Assembly: GCF_900491935.1 (NCBI RefSeq)
Contig: NZ_UEXK01000004.1
Span: 2,189,892 to 2,246,294 of the forward strand
Source of the DNA: Klenkia terrae
Lineage (GTDB): Bacteria > Actinomycetota > Actinomycetes > Mycobacteriales > Geodermatophilaceae
Reading direction: 5' to 3'
DNA length: 56,403 nucleotides
Every line of letters starts with the position of its first letter. The stretch's first letter is position 1. Under the pieces are notes generated by a model. It did no database searches. It worked only from the letters and a program-made list of their open reading frames with translations, and was not told the DNA's origin. Below, in pieces: positions 53,480-56,403 of this stretch. The position numbers were made by a program, and so were the translations under genes.

Positions 53480-53943
53480 GCACCACGGCCAGCGGCCCCC
53501 GCCGGGTGCCCGACCGCCGCGAGGACGTCTGGCGGGCCCTCGCCGTCCTGCACCCGTACTGCGCGGTGTGCGAGGTGTCCTACGTGGTCTCCGGCCCGAC
53601 CCGCAAGGGGACGACGTTCGTCTGCGTGCCCGGCGAGCTTGCCGAGGGGACGCCGCCGCCGGCGGGCGCGCCGAAGGGCACCATCGTGGAGTGGACGCCG
53701 GCCCGCGTCGTCGTCACCCGGCTGGAGCTGACGCCCGAGACGTGGACGACGCGGATCGAGCTGGCCGACGCCGGCAAGGGCGGGGCCGACGGCACCGACG
53801 TGACGATCACCGTCACCCACGAGCCGGTCGGCGGGTCGGCCCTGATGCGCTTCGTGCAGCGCAAGGCGATGGCCCGGCTGGTGCGCCGGACCGTCGACAG
53901 CGAGCTCGACCGGCTGCCGGAGCACCTCGCCGCGGCCGTCTGA
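53476..53943 (+). CDS. SRPBCC family protein
   Basis: 155 aa from ATG 53476, overlapping the GntR stop (ATGA). Reads as an SRPBCC (START-like) ligand-binding fold: an N-terminal helix, strands CEVSYVVSGPTRKGTTFVCV, TIVEWTPARVVVTRLELTPE, WTTRIELADAGK, TDVTITVTHEPVGG and a long C-terminal helix (LMRFVQRKAMARLVRRTVDSELDRL). The pocket ligand is unknown. Control by the adjacent GntR protein is inferred from the coupling. Confidence 0.82.
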   Translation: MSTTASGPRRVPDRREDVWRALAVLHPYCAVCEVSYVVSGPTRKGTTFVCVPGELAEGTPPPAGAPKGTIVEWTPARVVVTRLELTPETWTTRIELADAGKGGADGTDVTITVTHEPVGGSALMRFVQRKAMARLVRRTVDSELDRLPEHLAAAV

Positions 53944-53984
53944 CCTCGCGGGGAACCGCAGCGCGGCCGGTGCGTTGGACCGGT

Positions 53985-55073
53985 GTGACGGCGCACGCAC
54001 TCGAGTGGCAGCGGGCCGCGGCCGCCCTGACCCGGGCCATGCCGCGGCACCGCATGGTGGGCAACGGGATGCAGGCCACCGACGCCGACGAGCTGCACGC
54101 CGGGGTGTCCGCCGGCACCCCGTGGTCGGAGGTGGCGGCCCGGCTGGCCCGCCGGCAGACCCGCGCCGCGATGGCCGCCATCGAGGCCGGGGACCGGCAG
54201 ACCGCGCGGGAGAGGTTCCTGCGCGCGGCGGCCTGCTACAGCTTCGGCCAGGTGCCGCTGGAGGACGGGCCGGCCAAGCGGTCGCTCTACCGCGACCTCG
54301 TCGAGGCGTTCGGCCGGGCCGGCGCCCTGCTCGACCCGCCGGCCGAGCACGTCGAGGTGCCGTGGCGCGGGCGCAGCCTGCGCGGGTGGCTGCTGCGCCC
54401 GGCCGGGGTGGTCCGCCCGCCGGTGGTCGTGGTGCTGGGCGGCATCGACGCCTGGCGCGAGGAGTACGCCGCCGGTGCCGAGCTGGTCCGCGACCGCGGG
54501 GTGGCGCTGTTCCTGCTCGACGCCCCCGGCCAGGGCGAGACCCGGGTGCTGGGCGGGCTCCACCTGGACCGCGACGTCCGGCTGGCGCTGTCGGCCGCGG
54601 TCACCCACGTGCTGGCCGACGAGCGGCTGGGCGACCGGGTGGCCGTGTGGGGCAACAGCATGGGCGGCCACCTGGCTGCGCTGCTGGCCGCCCAGGACCC
54701 GCGGGTCGCCGCCTGCGTGGTCACCGGGGGCACGGTCCGCCCGGCCGAGACGCACACCCGCTTCCCGCGGTTCCTGGCCAAGGTGCAGGCGATGCTGGGG
54801 CTGGACCCCGAGGCCTCCCGCTCGCTGATGGACGACCTCGAGCTCGACGCCGCCACCCTGGCCGGCCTCACCTGCCCGCTGCTGGTGCAGCACGGCCGGC
54901 GGGACGCGGTGTTCAAGGTGGCCAACGCGCGCGAGGTGCACGACCTGGCCGGGTCGGCGGACAAGACCTGGCAGGAGTGGCACGACGGCGACCACTGCGT
55001 GGACAACCACGCGGACGAGAAGTACCTCGCGGTCGCCCGGTGGCTGGCCCCCCGGCTCACCGGCGCGTGGTGA
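53985..55073 (+). CDS. Alpha/beta hydrolase (FrsA/DUF1100-like)
   Basis: 362 aa from GTG 53985. An N-terminal helical region (about 1-105: ARRQTRAAMAAIEAGDRQTARERFLRAAACY) precedes the alpha/beta core: VVVVLGGIDAWREEY, LDAPGQGETR, VWGNSMGGHLAALLA with nucleophile Ser, and HGRRDAVFKV with Asp; the His is in GDHCVDNH. The helical extension and GNSMGG match FrsA/UPF0255-type esterases or 2,6-dihydroxypseudooxynicotine hydrolase-like enzymes. Likely the final member of the GntR operon. Its 3' end overlaps the next minus-strand gene by 17 bp. Confidence 0.85.
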   Translation: MTAHALEWQRAAAALTRAMPRHRMVGNGMQATDADELHAGVSAGTPWSEVAARLARRQTRAAMAAIEAGDRQTARERFLRAAACYSFGQVPLEDGPAKRSLYRDLVEAFGRAGALLDPPAEHVEVPWRGRSLRGWLLRPAGVVRPPVVVVLGGIDAWREEYAAGAELVRDRGVALFLLDAPGQGETRVLGGLHLDRDVRLALSAAVTHVLADERLGDRVAVWGNSMGGHLAALLAAQDPRVAACVVTGGTVRPAETHTRFPRFLAKVQAMLGLDPEASRSLMDDLELDAATLAGLTCPLLVQHGRRDAVFKVANAREVHDLAGSADKTWQEWHDGDHCVDNHADEKYLAVARWLAPRLTGAW

Positions 55074-55335
55074 CGGCCTCCTCGTAGTCGGGGTAGCTGG
55101 CCAGCACGTCCTCGATCTCGACGATCGAGGGGAAGTCGGCGACGTCCTGGTGCGTGCGCAGGAAGTCGACGGTGGCCGCGACCAGGTCGGCCTCGTCACC
55201 CGGTGCGACGCCGAGCTGCTGGGCGACGTCCGGTGTCACGTGGAACCAGGCCTCGACGTCCTCCTCGCCGTCGGTCATGCGGACGACGTACTGCTGGTCG
55301 CCCTGGTCCTCGATGTCGTAGTCCTCGGCAGCCAT
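55057..55335 (-). CDS. Small acidic protein of unknown function
   Basis: 92 aa from ATG 55335. Acidic and hydrophilic: an N-terminus MAAEDYDIEDQGDQQYVV, then VRMTDGEEDVEAWFHVTPDV, AQQLGVAPGDEADLVAATVDFL and FPSIVEIEDVLASYPDYEEAV. Mixed alpha/beta, no membrane segment and no known motif that I recognise. Overlap with the converging hydrolase gene by 17 bp is minor. Codon use is like the neighbours, so I take it as real. Confidence 0.7.
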   Translation of the reverse strand: MAAEDYDIEDQGDQQYVVRMTDGEEDVEAWFHVTPDVAQQLGVAPGDEADLVAATVDFLRTHQDVADFPSIVEIEDVLASYPDYEEAVTTRR

Positions 55336-55367
55336 GACCAGGCACTACCCGCCCGGGGGCGTGGGAA

Positions 55368-56003
55368 TCAGAGGGTGACGGACTCCCCAGGAGCGAGCCG
55401 GGTGTAGCTGCCGGGGACGCCCGGGCCGTTCTCGCCGAGGAAGTTCGCGCCCACCATCAGCCCGGTGTCGTTGAGCAGTCCGTCGTGCACCGCGTAGGAC
55501 CGGGTCGGCTGCACCTCGCGCACGTAGTCCACGAGCTCGCCGGTCTTGGACCACGGGGCGTGCAGGGGCAGCAGCAGGGTCTCGACACCGGTCCCGGGGA
55601 CGGTCAGCGCGTCGCCGGGGTGGAAGACCGTGCCGTCGACCAGGAAGCCGACGTTGGTGATCCGCGGGATGTCGGGGTGGATCACCGCGTGCCACTCGCC
55701 GTGGGCCTGGACCTCGAACCCGGCGGCGGTGAACGCGTCGCCCTGGCCGACCACGTGTACCTGCGCCCCGGCGTCGAGCTGGTCGGCGACCGCCTGGTTG
55801 GTCCACACCTGCAGGTCGCCGTCCTCGGCGAGGGCGCGCTTGGTGCGCTCGACGTCGAGGTGGTCGAAGTGCTCGTGGGTGATGAGCAGCGCCGAGGCGC
55901 CGGTCCAGGCCGCCTCCTCGGTGAACGCGCCCGGGTCCAGCAGCAGCCGGCGGTCGCCGTCGGAGAGGACGACGCAGGCGTGCCCGTGCTTGGTGAGCTC
56001 CAT
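55368..56003 (-). CDS. MBL fold metal-dependent hydrolase (UlaG-like)
   Basis: 211 aa from ATG 56003 (MELTKHGHACVVLSDGDRRL). Metallo-beta-lactamase fold: LLLDPGAF, then ITHEHFDHLD with the H-x-H-x-D-H metal motif, and the later metal residue in FHPGDAL; LPLHAPWSK and YAVHDGLLN follow. The short form resembles UlaG/YcbJ-type hydrolases rather than antibiotic-hydrolysing enzymes. Substrate unknown. It is divergent from the small gene at the right edge. Confidence 0.88.
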   Translation of the reverse strand: MELTKHGHACVVLSDGDRRLLLDPGAFTEEAAWTGASALLITHEHFDHLDVERTKRALAEDGDLQVWTNQAVADQLDAGAQVHVVGQGDAFTAAGFEVQAHGEWHAVIHPDIPRITNVGFLVDGTVFHPGDALTVPGTGVETLLLPLHAPWSKTGELVDYVREVQPTRSYAVHDGLLNDTGLMVGANFLGENGPGVPGSYTRLAPGESVTL

Positions 56004-56174
56004 GACCGCGACGCTGCCACGCTCGAGGTCCGGCCGCACGGCGGGACGGGCCGGTGACACGCCGTCCCCACCTGGGGGTTCCTGAGCTTGATGGTGCACA
56101 AGTGACCAACCCGGACGGGTGATTCGTGTTGCGCATCCCTGCTCGGGTGGTCCGCTCGCGCCGAACCAGGGGGC

Positions 56175-56381
56175 ATGAGCGAACTCGTCCTGACCCTCGC
56201 TGCCGCCCAGGGCCGCAGCACCGGCATCTGGCACGCCGTGGAGCTGCACCGCAGCCCGTCCGAGGTGGACGGCGCCTGCGAGGTGGCCGTCTGCGGTGCC
56301 CTGGCCCGCGTCGACCTCGACCAGGCCTGGGACGGCGACGACGAGGAGAGCTGCGAAGCCTGCGCCGACCTCCTCTACTGA
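56175..56381 (+). CDS. Small hypothetical protein with CxxC
   Basis: 68 aa from ATG 56175 (MSELVLTLAAAQGRSTGIWH). It ends DEESCEACADLLY, with Cys-x-x-Cys. The sequence AVELHRSPSEVDGACEVAVC suggests a compact fold with four Cys in total, possibly metal binding. No family is recognised. A ribosome site is not clear (AGGGGGC upstream). It lies 22 bp from the right edge and is complete. Confidence 0.5.
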   Translation: MSELVLTLAAAQGRSTGIWHAVELHRSPSEVDGACEVAVCGALARVDLDQAWDGDDEESCEACADLLY

Positions 56382-56403
56382 CCCACCCCACCCCACCCCC
56401 CCA
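56382..56403. repeat. C-rich low-complexity right edge
   Basis: The final bases are CCCACC units ending in CCCCCCCCA. Such a run can end an assembly contig; with the left-edge G10 run, both ends look assembly-limited. Confidence 0.6.

Noticed and set aside
53476-55073. GntR-SRPBCC-hydrolase set as a toxin-antitoxin or phage defence island
   Set aside because: No toxin, nuclease or defence domain is present, and the genes look metabolic.
55233-55247. GTGTCACGTGGAACC as a third parS site
   Set aside because: Only the right half matches and the palindrome is broken; it lies inside a coding region.

Overview
This is the replication-origin-proximal core of a very GC-rich actinobacterial chromosome. 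GTG starts, 4-bp stop/start overlaps and many compact operons are typical. Gene order (rnpA-rpmH | dnaA-dnaN-gnd-recF-DUF721 | gyrB-gyrA-DUF3566-tRNA-Ile-tRNA-Ala | ppiA-rhomboid-PH-crgA-DUF881-sortase-pabA | pknB-pknA-pbpA-rodA-pstP-fhaB-fhaA-tRNA-Leu) closely follows the Mycobacterium tuberculosis Rv0001-Rv0020c region. GC content, protein style and accessory genes suggest a Geodermatophilaceae-like organism (Blastococcus/Geodermatophilus/Modestobacter); that family placement is inference. No insertion sequence, prophage, CRISPR or integrase was seen.

Layout. 1-846: damaged left edge (M20 peptidase start butted against a truncated yidD across a G10 run and a GC hairpin), then rnpA and rpmH leftward. 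847-9 kb: dnaA, a 546-bp candidate oriC, dnaN, gnd, recF, DUF721. 7.7-11.4 kb: an accessory block (unknown protein, ABC exporter, SDR protein) inserted before gyrB. 11.7-17.5 kb: gyrB, gyrA, DUF3566. 17.5-22.5 kb: two tRNAs around a DLW-39 micro-gene, a lipoprotein with no clear start, cyclophilin, rhomboid, PH protein, a 467-bp spacer rich in DnaA boxes, a second SDR, a CPBP protease. 22.5-25.5 kb: crgA, DUF881, class E sortase, small membrane protein, pabA. 25.7-34.5 kb: leftward growth and signalling operon pknB/pknA/pbpA/rodA/pstP/fhaB/fhaA. 34.6-56.4 kb: accessory chromosome with DNA repair (HhH protein, Nei), RNB ribonuclease, PilZ, MOSC, S4, an esterase-epimerase fusion, FAD oxidase, a transaminase/omega-amidase pair, a CPA1 antiporter, CYTH-CHAD, phosphoesterases, three regulators and an MBL protein.

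How it works together. The first third encodes initiation, clamp, recombination and supercoiling functions. Non-coding DNA here carries DnaA-box-like sites in four spacers, a 13-nt repeat shared by the dnaA-dnaN and gyrB-gyrA spacers, and two perfect parS-like palindromes (11367, 40505), fitting an origin/segregation domain. The middle third couples peptidoglycan synthesis (PbpA/RodA) to Ser/Thr kinases, their phosphatase and FHA readers, with CrgA for septation.

The most notable signals are: (i) the origin-linked motif set; (ii) the parS-like pair; (iii) pstP split into two frames at a C5 run; (iv) the in-frame HSL-esterase/aldose-1-epimerase fusion; (v) non-canonical or damaged starts (CTG for the rhomboid; none for the lipoprotein); (vi) three convergent gene pairs that share a CTAG as both stop codons. 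Several of these (left edge, pstP, lipoprotein, dnaA domain I) may be assembly errors and need read-level checking.
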